A stretch of 64,000 bases of DNA, taken from Prionace glauca (taxonomy: Eukaryota > Chordata > Chondrichthyes > Carcharhiniformes > Carcharhinidae). Position 1 is the first letter of the stretch, and each line of letters opens with the position of its first letter. Below, piece by piece: positions 1 to 12,400 of the stretch. The notes beneath the pieces are model-generated. The model saw only the letters and a program-made list of their open reading frames with translations, was not told the origin of the DNA and did not search any database. The position numbers were made by a program, and so were the translations under genes. The stretch is taken from assembly GCA_037974335.1 (NCBI GenBank), contig CM075732.1:100213789-100277788 (forward strand), written 5' to 3'.

Positions 1-376
1 AGGGGCTATATAAATGCTGGTTGTTGTTACCAAGGGAAAGAGGATTTGGTTCCGGTGATTTTGAATAAATGTTCCAACTATCTACATTTCTGCAGCTATT
101 GTCTCCCTCACTGTGTGAACTCTTCATCTTAAACCAGTTTATTGTGCGGAGCTTCACTCAACAAATGATAAATGTCACTTATAACAGTTCCACCCAGGAA
201 GGGGATTAGCCATTGGCTCAATGTCACCGCTTCCTCTTTATCGACCCTTTAACTTCATTCGCTGGTGAAGAAAAGGATATTAAACCGGCTGCATTTGTTG
301 GGACACTTTGTGTTTCAATGTTTTTACTGGACATACAATAAACGGTGTGGAGAAACAGGGTTGTCACTCTGTCGAG
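1..376 (+). promoter_or_regulatory. 5' flank / promoter region of the receptor gene
   Basis: This region lies directly upstream of the leader ATG and is repeated almost unchanged at 48549-48924 in front of a second, identical leader exon. It contains an inverted CCAAT box (ATTGG near 212) and a purine-rich ETS/PU.1-like site. The transcription start is not identifiable; the TATATAAA at about 8-15 seems to belong to a repeat tail. Promoter function is inferred from position and conservation between the two copies. Confidence 0.5.
227..239 (-). promoter_or_regulatory. PU.1/ETS-like site
   Basis: The reverse complement reads AAAGAGGAAGCGG, close to the PU.1 consensus (A-rich 5' flank plus GAGGAAG). 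It lies about 140 bp upstream of the leader ATG. The same site is at 48775-48787 in the duplicated promoter. PU.1 drives many myeloid and lymphoid receptor genes, which fits an immune receptor. Motif match only. Confidence 0.35.
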
Positions 377-428
377 ATGATCAGTAAAACTCTTTTTGTT
401 CTGACTCTGTCCCTCTGTGTTTCTGGGG
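377..428 (+). CDS. Receptor exon 1: signal peptide
   Basis: ATG at 377 opens a 17-codon hydrophobic leader, [17 protein letters not shown], plus one base of a split Gly codon. The donor is GTAAGT at 429. It ends in phase 1, as leader exons of Ig V genes do, and joins exactly to the GT at 8044. The exon is duplicated without coding change at 48925-48976. The start is the first ATG of the leader; the short polar n-region, Leu-rich core and small residues at the end are typical of a signal peptide. Confidence 0.8.
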
Positions 429-3400
429 GTAAGTACAAGTTATGGTTTGGTTTGGAGAAGTTTCACTTGTGATTAAAATAACTCTCCCTGGTTTGTGCTG
501 CTGTGTGTGTCAGCTCCTGTATTGTGTGTGGATTCTACAGTTAGAACATTCTGAACTGGAGATTGATCATTGTATTGAGATAGTTTAGTGTATCTGACAC
601 AGAATTACACAGGCTGGGAACACGGGTCACAGAACTGAGTGTTCCACCATTCTTTCCAGTTTAATGGGACAATGGGTTTGACTGACAGTCTGTACATTAA
701 GTGGGTGTATTTGTGGGCACTGCGAGGCAGCAGTGTTAACCACTGTGCCACCGTGCCCCCCCCCCCCCCCCCACTACTAGCAACACTACCCCACCTCCTG
801 TTTCTGCTTTTCCTGAACTTCCTAAATGTTGACTATCCTTGAATATTCAGTCCCCAGCCTTGGTCCCCCAGCTGCCGTGTCTCCGTAATACCTATTAGAT
901 CATTCCTGTTTGGTTCTATTTGTGTCATCAATTCATCTATTTATTGGGAATGCTGCGAGCTTTCACAGTGTTTCTCATTCTGTATTTTGAACATTATTGG
1001 GGATTTTGACTCGATTTGATGCAGACCTTTGTTTCTGCAGCCTTCGATTATTGCTTTTCAAATTCCCATTCCAAGCTTTTTCTCCCATCTGAATTCCCAG
1101 CCAGGATTACTCAGGCTGCCGCCTTATTGGCTGATGTTACCTACATTAAAACTTCAAAAGAAGGTCATTGTCTCGGAAGCACCTTGAGATGGTGAGTAGG
1201 TGTGAGGAGTGCTGGATGATTACAAGTCTTTCTTGCTTTTACTGTCAGATTATTAATGAATTCTGGCTCATTACAAAATCAGATATGTCCCTTAATGTGT
1301 CTGAAACATCTTCAGAAACGGTTCAATCCACAGCAATTCCTGGCTATGAACTCACACAGTGACATGGAACGTTGTTACTGATAGAAATAAGAAGCTCGCA
1401 ACAGCCTCAGTAAATTCCCAGACAGAGGTTTCAGATCAGATGGGAAATGAGAGTATAACTAGGACACAGCAACAAGCCACATCCTGTCATCAAATCCACA
1501 AAATCACCAGTTACACCCGAACCTCAACATCATGACAAGTGAATTGCAGGTTGTAATGTCTGAGGTGTCTTTCCCTCACCGTTCAGTGATAATACCACAG
1601 CATCATGTTCAATCCTTCTTCCTTTGTCTGGGGAACTTCACTGTGTCTCTAACCAGCTCATTCTCTGTTGCCCCCAGAACTGCTCTGACCTAGATCTTGT
1701 TTTGTGTCAATAGGTCTGATAGTTGCCCCTGTCCCAGTTCTTGTGTTCCATTGTAATTTCTCAAGGATTTGGAGTTAACCCAGAATATTTTCCTTTCCTG
1801 TTGCTGCTACGGTGGCGCAGAGGTTCGCACTGCTGCCTCACAGTGTCAGGGACCCGGGTTCGTTTCTGGTCTTGGGTAACTGTGTGGAGTTTCCATGTCC
1901 TACCACTTTTTTGTGGCTTTCCTTCGAGTGTTCTGGTTTACTCACACACTCCAAAGATATTTAGTTTAAAATGATTGGTTAAATTGCCCCTTCGTTTCCA
2001 AAGATGACGAGGTTAGGTGGATTGGAAATGGTAAATCTTTGGTGTGATGGGGATAGGATCGTGTATGATGCTCTTTTGGAGATTCTGTACAATCTCAATG
2101 GGCCAAACAGCTTCTTCTGTAGTGATTCTGTGATTCTATTCTATACTGCTGTGCTAATTCACTTTGTGTTCCACACTGCTTCTCTTTATTCTGCTCTTTT
2201 GTTGCCTGGTTACAGATTTCTGACTCTATTTTGGTGAAGTGCTGCCTCATTGATTTCCTGTCAGTTTGGGTCTATCTGCTCCATCTTGTCGAAGTTTCAC
2301 TTTTAATGACGGAATTTGGATTTCCCTGTCAGCAAACTTTCACTGCTGCCTGAAACTCTCTTCCCATTTTCCGTCTGTGTGTTTGAATTGCTGAAGCTCT
2401 GCTGCATTCTGTCCCAGGCTTCTTCTCTTCAGTTCAGTGGGTGCAAGAGTCTAGTGACTGAGACCATCTAGAGTTGAGTTTTCACTGCTGCAAACCTCTC
2501 CATTCACAGCTCCAGCTGTCCAGCTTGGTTTCCCTATTCTCCGGAGCAGCTGAGTTTTGGGGAATGAGTGTTTTTCTTTTATTCCAGGTGGGAATCGCTA
2601 TAAGACCAGCATTTATTGTCTATCCCTAATTGCCTTTGGGATGGTGGTGGTGAGCTATGTCGCTCGACAAATAATGTGGATACAAGAGCAGCTTAGGGAA
2701 CAGATATTCTGCACAGAATAACTCACCACCTGACTCCCCAAAGCCTGTCCACCAAGGCACAGGTCAGGAGTGTGATGGAATATTCTCCACTTGCCTGGAA
2801 GATGCAGCTCCAATAACACTCAAGAAGCTCAACACCAACCCGGGCAAATTAGCCTGTTTGATTAGCACCCCATCCACTACCTTCAACATTCACTCCCACC
2901 ACCAATGGACACACAGTGACAGCCGTGTGTCCCATCTACAAGATGCACTGCAGCAACTCACCAAGGCTCCTTTGACAGCACCTTCCAAACTCAATTTGAT
3001 TTGATTTGATTTGTTATTGCCACATGTATTAGTCTTCAATGAAAAGTATTGTTTCTTGTGCGCTGTGCAGACAGAGCATACCATTCATAGAGAAGGAAAG
3101 AAGAGAGTGCAGAATGAAGAGTTACATCAGATCTAGGGTGCAGAGAAAGATCAACTTAATATGAGTAGGTCCATGCAAACTCACTCCCACCTGATCTCCT
3201 TCCTAACAGCACAGTGGGTGTCCCTACCCCAGAAGGAGTGCAGCGGTTCAAGAATGAAACCAGACCCCACCTTCTGAAGGGCTATTGGGAATGGGAAATA
3301 AAGTTGGCCGAGATATCGATATTTACATTAATTTTATTCTGTTGTTGTTTTCTATATTTCTCACATATGTGACGATAGTGTGCCTTTTAAAAATGTACTT

Positions 3401-6400
3401 TAATCATGTTTCTGGTTATCCTATTATACAAAGGATATTATTAAACTAGAAAGATTTCAGAAAAGATTTACTTGGATACGACTGGGACTTGAGTTATAAG
3501 GAGAGGCCGGACAGACTGGGACTTTTTTCTCTGGAGTGTAACAGGCTGAAGGGGTGATCTTATAGAGGTTTATAAAATAATGAGGGGCACAGATCAGCTA
3601 GTTAGTCAATATCTTTTCCCAAAGGTAGAGGACACCAAAACTAGAGGGCAAAGGTTTAAGGTGAGAGGGGAGAGATACAAAAGTGTCCAGAGGGGTAATT
3701 TTTTCACACAGAGGGTGGTGAGTGTTTGGGACAAGCTGCCTGAAGCAGCAGTATAGGCGAGTACAATGTTGTCTTTTGAAAAGCGCACATCCCCAACCTA
3801 CCTCGATCGCTGCTCTCCCTCCACCATCCTTCTGACCTGCACTCATTGGACAGCCTGCAGCACCTTCCTGGCCTTCTACTGGCGTCTGCTGGAGGAGGGG
3901 GTCGGGCTCAGATGGATCTTTGGTTGGGTGGGGGAGGAGATTATCCAAAGTCCATCCTCCCCCCCGGCATCATCCATCACCACCCCCCCAGCCAGAGATC
4001 CATCTGAGCACCCCCCAGCCCCGCACCCACCCCCCCGACACCCTCTCCCCTCCCACCCCGCCCCCCAACACCAGCAGACCAGAAAGGCCAGGAAGGTGCT
4101 GCAGGCTGTCCAATGAGTGCAGGTCAGAAGGATGGGGGAGGGAGAGCAGCGATCGAGGTAGGTTGGGGATGAGCTCTTCCGAGGGGGCCCTGCCCCCGGG
4201 GGTCTGACTTGGGGTGGGGGGGAGGGGGCTGGTGGTGGGGACCTGCCTCCCGGTGGGGGGGTGGGGGGGGGCCAATCGTGGTAGGGGGGAGGCTGACTCC
4301 CCGGGGGGGGGGGGTCCGAACGCACGGTGGGGTGTGGTCTGTGAAGGGGGGCCCTGCCTCCCAGGGGGGGTTGGATCACGGGGGTGAGGCAGATCTGCCG
4401 GGGGGGTTAGCGGGGGGTCTGTGAAGGGTGTTCGAGGAGGATGGGCTTCGGAGGTTCCCCTGCAGAACAGGAATCCGCTTCGGATTTTTATTCTGCAGGT
4501 TGGTAATGGCGCGGATCCAGAACGGACCCGAAGACGGGAAAGTGGGATTTGGCGGGAGAGTTCGGCGCACGGTTCATTAAGTCATTTTAAATGCATGCTA
4601 ATGTCGGGCCGCCTGATTGGTGCACGGACCGGATCCACGCCCAAATCCGGTGTCGGTAAGGTGCGATCTGCTCGGATTCGGATGCAGATCGCGTTACAGA
4701 CCCGACCCCGAACTTACCGCCATTGAAATGTCTAATACGAGGGGACACGCACTTAATGGGAGAGAGGGGAAGTTCAAAGGAGACGTGGGGGGGCGTGAGT
4801 TTTTTCCACAGAGGGTGGTAGGTGTCTGGAACGTGCTGCCAGGGGTGGGAGTGGAAACAGAGACGATGGGGAGGTTTAAGGGGCTTTTAGAGAAGCACAT
4901 GAATCTGCAAAGAATAGTGAGATATGGAGCAAGGACAGGCAGAAGGGATGAGTTTAATTTGGCCTCATGTTCGGCACAGGATCCTGAGTTGATTTCTGGT
5001 CACCACATTACAGGAAGGATGTCCTGTGTGGAACCCTGGGAATGTGTTGAAATGTTAAGGGTGCTACACAAATGCAAGACATTGTTGTTCATCAGAGGCC
5101 TGTTTCCATGCTGTAAATCTCTCTGACTCTACGTCTCGAACACCTTCTTTAGACTTTAACACTCCCATTAACACTCCCTTTCTCTTATATTCCTGATATC
5201 TTTGTCAATCTACCCTTAGCTCTGACCTATCGCTGACCTTCTATTCTGCTCCACCACCTCCACCCCCCTCTCCAACTCTCTCCTTCATCACATTTCTATC
5301 CTTCAGTTCTGTAGAAGAGTCACACAGACTCGAAACATTAACTCTGTTTCTCTCTCCACAGACGCTGCCAGACCTGCTGAGTTTATCCAGCACTTTCTGT
5401 TTTAATTAGAAATTACAGTTTGTTTTGCATGAACATTGAGAGTTTTATGGTGAACATTACTGATACGAGCTTTGTGTTCCATTTTTATTGAATAAAAACA
5501 GAAACGGAATTGAATCCCTGAGTTGTGTTGTGGATTTTCACTGACGGATATTTCCTGCTGTCGTGTGTGGAACCCTGGGAGTGTGTTACTAAGTTAAGGG
5601 TGCTACACAAATGCAGGGTGTTGTTGTTGATCGGAGTTTGCACCAATCCGGATATCAGCTTTAGCTTTTTGACCTTTCACTTGTGATTAAAATAACTCTC
5701 CCTGGTTTGTGCTGCTGTGTGTGTCAGCTCCTGTATTGTGTGTGGATTCTACAGTTAGAACAGTCTGAACTGGAGATGAGTCTTACAGGAGAATTTATCA
5801 TTGTATTGAGATGGTTTAGTGTATCTGACACAGAATTACACAGGCTGGGAACACGGGTCACAGAACTGAGTGTTCCACCATTCTTTCCAGTTTAATGGGA
5901 CAATGGGTTTGACTGACAGTCTGTACATGAAATGGGTGTATTTGTGGGCACTGCGAGGCAGCAGTGTTAACCACTGTGCCACTGTGCCCCCCCCCCCCCA
6001 CCACTCAGAACATTACCCCACCTCCTGTTTCTTTTTTTCCTGAACTTCCGAAATGTTGACTGTCCTTGAATATTCAGTCCCCAGCATTGGTCCCCCAGCA
6101 CCCTTGTCTCCATAATGCCTATCATATCATTTCTTAGTTTTTCAAAGATTTTGTGTTACCCCGGGATATTTTCCTTTCCTGTTGCTGCTACGGTGGGACA
6201 ATAGTTAGCACTGCTGCCTCACAGTGCCGGGGACCCGGGTTCAATTCCAAACCTGCGTGTCTGGAGTTTGCATGTTCTCCCCATGTCTATGTGGGTTTCC
6301 TCTGAGGATTCTGGTTTCCTCCCACATTCTGAAGAGGCCCAGACAGAGGTTTCAGATCAGATGGGAAATGAGAGTATAACTAGGACACAGCAACAAGCCA

Positions 6401-9400
6401 CATCCTGTCATCAAATCCACAAAATCACCAGTTACACCCGAACCTCAACACCATGACAAGTGAATTGCAGGTTGTAATGTCTGAGGTGTCTTTCCCTCAC
6501 CGTTCAGTGATAATACCACAGCATCATGTTCAATCCTTCTTCCTTTGTCTGGGGAACTTCACTGTGTCTCTAACCAGCTCATTCTCTGTTGCCCCAGAAC
6601 TGCTCTGACCTAGATCTTGTTTTGTGTCAATAGGTCTGATTGTTGCCCCTGTCCCAGTTCTTGTGTTCCATTGTAATTTCTCAAAGATTTGGAGTTACCC
6701 CAGAATATTTTCCTTTCCTGTTGCTGCTACGGTGGCGCAGAGGTTCGCACTGCTGCCTCACAGTGTCAGGGACCTGAGTTCAATTCCAAACTTCAGTAAC
6801 TGTGTGGAGTTTGCACATTCTCCCCATGTCTGCGTGGGTTTGCTCCGGGTGCTCTGGTTTCCTCTCACAGTCCAAAGATGTGCGGGTTTGGTGGATCGGC
6901 CGTGGGAAATTGCCCCTTAGTGTCAGGATGATTAGCAGGGCAAATATGTGGTGTAACAGGGATAGGGCCTGGATAAGATGCTCAGTTGAGGAGTCAGTGC
7001 AGTGTTGATGGGACAAATGGCCTCTTTCCTGCAAAGGCAGCCTTTCCTCAGTTTCAAAGCTCTGTTTGTGAGTGATCTTTCTCTGTCTGAAACTTAATGT
7101 CAAACTCTCCCACGTTCTGATCACTGTTTGCTAAATGTCCCCCTCCAGACAGATTCTGAATTAAACCTGTCTGATTATTCATTACTAAATCCACACAAAC
7201 CCCACCCAGACTGACTGGGTGCTGGGAGCACAAACCAGCAACAGGGGCTGAAGCTGGAGACCCTTGGGGAAGGAGCCTGACAGATAGTGGGGCAAAACCT
7301 GAGCCTGGATTGCAGGGCTGAGAGGTCAGTGTGAGGCCTCTTTCACAGCTCTGAATAAGAAAAGGACTTTTCCCAGTGCCCACACTGAGTGTATTGGAGA
7401 ATTTGGATCAAAGTGGGAATTCGCTGCAGAGGGACAGAGAGACACTTTATCCTTCTAACTTTTTCACCCTGCCCTAACCCCGTCTTTAGGAGGATTACAA
7501 ACTTATTCAATCTCGGTGGGATTCCGACTTTTTCCCTCCTGTTCCCGACGTCACCAAACTCTCCGCGGGCGGGACCGGAGAATTCCACCTAAAATCTGGG
7601 AGGGGTAGCTTTGTCTGAGAGAGCAGTTCCACAGTGTGAGGACAACATTGTATTTCACTGTTAGATCAACACATCTGTATTGCTGAGTTCAGCACACTGT
7701 AACCCCCAGGATATAGAGCAGTAACAAACTAACACAGCAAGATCAACCTTAGAACCTGTTCCCTCCCTTTAACACAGAAACTCTACTGCCTGGACTGTCC
7801 CTTTAAATACTCACAGGAATTTCAAACCTTCAGCTCAGAATTTAACTCACTGATTTCTGTCACTCACTGATTTCTGTCTCTCACTGATTTCTGTCACTCA
7901 CTGATTTCTGTCACTCTCTGATTTCTGTCACTCACTGATTTCTGTCTCACTGATTTCTGTCACTCACTGATTTCTGTCTCTCACTGATTTCTGTCAATCA
8001 CTGATTTCTGTCACTCACTGATTTGTTTTTCCTCTGTTTAAAGGTGTGAATGTTCCAGTCCCTATCCAGTCTCCGAGTGTGGAACGTGTCACAGAGGGTC
8101 AGACTGCACGGTTACAGTGCACCGTGAGGAACGCCGCAGTGTCAGGCGCTATTGTTCACTGGTACAGGAAGCGATCTGGGCAAGAGGAGTTGGTTTTATT
8201 AGATGAAACACCAAACAGCATAACCCGGGGCCCAGGTTTCACTGAGCGATTCCAGTCTTTCAGAGACACCTCCAGTAGCAGCTTCATTCTGACAATCACC
8301 ATGGTGCAGCCCAGTGACACTGCCGTCTATTACTGCCGAGTGGGGACAGCGGAGTCGGGGAAAGGAAGCCGGTTGATTGTAATCAGTAAGTAGAGTTTTA
8401 TTCCAATAATCCACAGCAATAACCTCTTCCAGATGAGTGAGTTGAAGATGAGTTTGTGATGATGTGTGGGGTTTGGGGTTACATAAGAACATAAGAAATA
8501 GGAGCAGGAGTAGGCCATCTAGCCCTTCGAGCCTGCCCCGCCATTCAATAAGATCATGGCTGATCTGTCGTGGCTCAGTTCCACCTTCCCGCCCTCTCCC
8601 CATAACCCTTAATCCCCTCTCTTATCAAAAACCCATCAACCCGCGTCTTAAAAATATTTAGCGAGGCAGCCTCCACCACGTCAACGGGCAGAGAATTCCA
8701 GAGATTCACCACCTTTTGAGTGAAGAAGTTCCTCCTCAACTCCGTTCTAAACCGCCTTCCCTTTATCTTGAGGCTGTGCCCCCTAGTCCTACTGTCTTTT
8801 TTGAGCGGGAAGAGTCTCTCCACCTCTATCCTATCCATCCCATTCATCATCTTATACGTCTCAATGAGATCTCCCCTCATTCTTCTAAACTCTAACGAGT
8901 ACAAGCCTAGTTTATTCAGCCTCTCCTCATAGCTCAATCCCCTCAACTCCGGTATCAGCCGAGTAAACCTCCTCTGCACTCCCTCCAGGGCCAAAATACC
9001 CTTGCGCAGGTGCGGCGCCCAAAACTGCACACAGTACTCCAGCTGCGGCCTCACCAATGCCCTATACAGCTGCAGCAAGACCTCCCTACTTTTATATTCA
9101 ATCCCCCTCGCTATGAAGGCCAGCATCCCATTCGCCTTCCTGACCACCTGCTGCACCTGCAAGCTGGGTTTTTGCGACTCATGCACAAGGACCCCGAGGT
9201 CCCTCTGCACCGTCGCCTGCTGCAGTTTTTCGCCACGTAAGTAATAGTCCTTCCTACCATTCTTCCTACCAAAGTGGACCACCTCACACTTGCCAACATT
9301 AAATTCCATTTGCCATTTCGTGGCCCATTCGCCCAGCCTATCTAGATCCTTCTGCAGACTCTCCACACCCTCCGCACAATTTGCCTTTCCCCCAATCTTG

Positions 9401-12400
9401 GTGTCATCAGCAAATTTCTACACCCTACACTCGGTTCCCTCCTCCAGATCATCTATATAAATGGTAAATAGCTGAGGCCCCAGCACTGACCCCTGGGGCA
9501 CCCCACTAGTCACCATCCGCCAATCCGAATAGCACCCATTGACCCCCACTCTCTGCCTCCTATTTGACAACCAATCCTCTATCCACGCTAACACCCTACC
9601 CCCAACTCCATGTCCCCTGACCTTCTGCAATAACCTCTTGTGAAGTACCTTGTCAAAAGCCTTCTGAAAATCCAGAAAGACCACATCCACCGGCTCTCCT
9701 CTATCAGAAAGAACTTGCCTTTTTACATTGCTGCAGGTCATATTCTCAATGGCTTACCGTCACCATTGTAATGTCGGAAACATTTTGCACACAGCAAATT
9801 CCCACAATATGGTGTTGTGATAATGACCTGATCATCTGTATAGCAATGTTGAATGAAGGCGAAATGTGAGCCTGGGTACCAGGGATAGCTCGCTTGCTCC
9901 GCTGGGAAAAAGTGCCACAGGATCTTTAATGCCAAGCTCAGAGGGCAGGTAAGGCCTCAGTTGAACATCTAACTTGAAAGGCAACAGCTCTGGCAGTGCA
10001 GCCCTCCCAGTGCTCCAGATTTTAAATGTTGAAGCCCTGGAGCGGGACGGGAACCCACAACATTCTCACTGGGAGGCACGAGTGCGACCAACGGAGCCAA
10101 GTGGACACTATATTTCATGTGACCTCCCAAAGCTTGAAATTGCTCTCGTCGCTTATCCAAAAACAAATTTGTTTGTTGTCAGGATATAATGGGTGCAGGG
10201 TGATTCTCCCAAACTCTCAATTTGACTGTGCTGGGAGAGTCAGAGTGTCCAAGCAGCTGAATCCAAGAGTCCCAATGCTGTCCAACTAAAGTTATTGCTT
10301 GAGACTGAGACAACTTGGGGGTCAGTGTATTTTGATGTCCCTGACAATGGTGCTTCTCCAATTCTGGCCTCTTGCACAGCCCCCATTCCCTTCACTTCTC
10401 TCCCCTCCCCTCATCACCAGTGGCCAATCCTCCAGCTACCCAGGTCCTAAAGTCTGGGTTTCCTTCCCCTAAACTCTCTCTCTTTCCCCTTAAAAACACT
10501 CCTTAAATCATAGAATCCCTACAGTACTAAAGGAGGCCATATGGCCCATCGAGTCTGCACCATCCACAATCCTATCCAGGCCCTATTCCCGTAACCCTCG
10601 TTTACCCTGCTAATCCCTCTGACACAATGGGCAATTTAGCATGGCTAATCAACCTACCCCACACATCTTTGGACTGTGGGAGGAAACTGGAGGAAACCCA
10701 TGCAGACATGGGGAGAATGTGCAAACTCCACCATGGGAACAGGGAGAGGCTGAGGTTGGGAAGTGCAATAGGAGCTGTTCCCCATTCAGACACACATCAC
10801 TCTACACTGATCCTGCTATCCCAGCTCATATCCTTATCCCAGATATTTTCACTCATTTCCTCACACAAATAACAAAGAACAAAATCAGCCCGGGAAACAG
10901 GCCCTTCGGCCCAACGAGCCCGCGCTGCCATCTCAACACCACCAGTCCCCCTCTCCCCCCGTGACCCCTGTCTAATGTTTTATGGCCATCCAGATTGAGG
11001 GAAACTGATTTAGGGACAATTTATTCCTGCCAATCAGCCTAACAGCACATCTTTGGGGTGTGGGAGGAAACCGGAGCACCCGGAGAAAACCCACGCAAGC
11101 ACGGGGAGAATGTGCAAACTCCCACAGACACCGGCCCAAATCCATGTGTCTGCACAGCAATCAGTGATAGTCACTGAGCTGTCGTCTTGCCCAGTATCTT
11201 GTCCAGTTTAGGCACACACTAACGACATGAAGCACTAGGCCAATCTCGAACAATCAAGAGCAGCCCCAGTACGACCCATCGTGTGTATGCCCCTCGTTGG
11301 ACACGAGGTGGACCGACTTAAAACCTGTGAATGAAAAGAGAAAAACATTATTATCATACTGTACCCATTTACATTACCAGGGACGCCCCAATGCTAATGA
11401 ACCTTATTCAAAACAATCTCCTATATCCACCCATCTCCAACCCACTCATGTGCCTGTCTAAGTTACTCTTAAATGACTCTAGCGTGTTTGTCTCCACCAC
11501 CTTACTTGGCAGAGCATTCCATACCCCCACTACCCTCTGTGTGAAAAACCTCCCTCGAATACCTGTGTTGTACCTCTTCCCCCTCACCTTAAGCCCATGG
11601 CCCCTCATCCTATGTGTCTCTATCATAGGAAATAGGTTACCTCTGTTTACTCTATCTATACCCTTCATAATCTTATATACCTCTATTAGATCCCCCCTCA
11701 GTCAGTGTCTTTCAAGGGAAAAGAGCCCCAGTTTCTTCAATCTTTCCTCATACCCCAGTCCTTCCATACCAGGCAACATCCTGGTAAACTTCCTCTGCAC
11801 TCTCTCCAGAGTCTCCACGTCCTTCCGGTAATAAGGCGACCAGAACTGGATGCAGTACTCCAAATGTGGCCTAACGAACGTTCTGTACAACTGCAACATT
11901 AGACTCCAGCTCTTATATTCTATACCCCTTCCTATAAAGGCTAACATACCAATGTGTTGTGTTTGCTGAGAATCAGTAATGAGCCACACCAGTCTTACAA
12001 CCTGTTACACAAAAACATCAGGAGAACAGAGACTCTCTCACTTTAACACAGAAACTCTACTGCCTGGACTGTCCCTTTAAATACTCACGGGAATTCGAAA
12101 CTTCAGCTCTGAATTTAACTCACTGATTTCTGTCACTCACTGATTTCTGTCACTCAGTGATTTCTGTCTCTCACTGATTTCTGTCACTCACTGATTTCTG
12201 TCTGTCACTGATTTCTGTCACTCACTGATTTCTGTCACTCACTGATTTCTGTCACTCACTGATTTCTGTCACTCACTGATTTCTGTCTCTCACTGATTTG
12301 TTTTCCCTCTGTTTAAAGGTGTGAATGTTCCAGTCCTTATCCAGTCTCCGAGTGTGGAACGTGTCACAGAGGGTCAGACTGCACGGTTACAGTGCACCGT

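Noticed and set aside
8-15. TATATAAA as TATA box of the receptor gene
   Set aside because: It lies about 370 bp from the leader ATG and is part of a GGGGCTATATAAATGCTGGT block that resembles the GGGTGCTACACAAATGC LINE-tail motif at about 5595 and 46810. No start site supports it.
3598-4379. Overlapping Pro-rich open frames on both strands
   Set aside because: They cross a LINE tail, an inverted repeat and G/C-rich low complexity. The same peptide on both strands is explained by the inverted repeat.
7846-8030. CRISPR-like regular repeats
   Set aside because: Units are contiguous 17-bp tandem repeats without unique spacers in a vertebrate genome.
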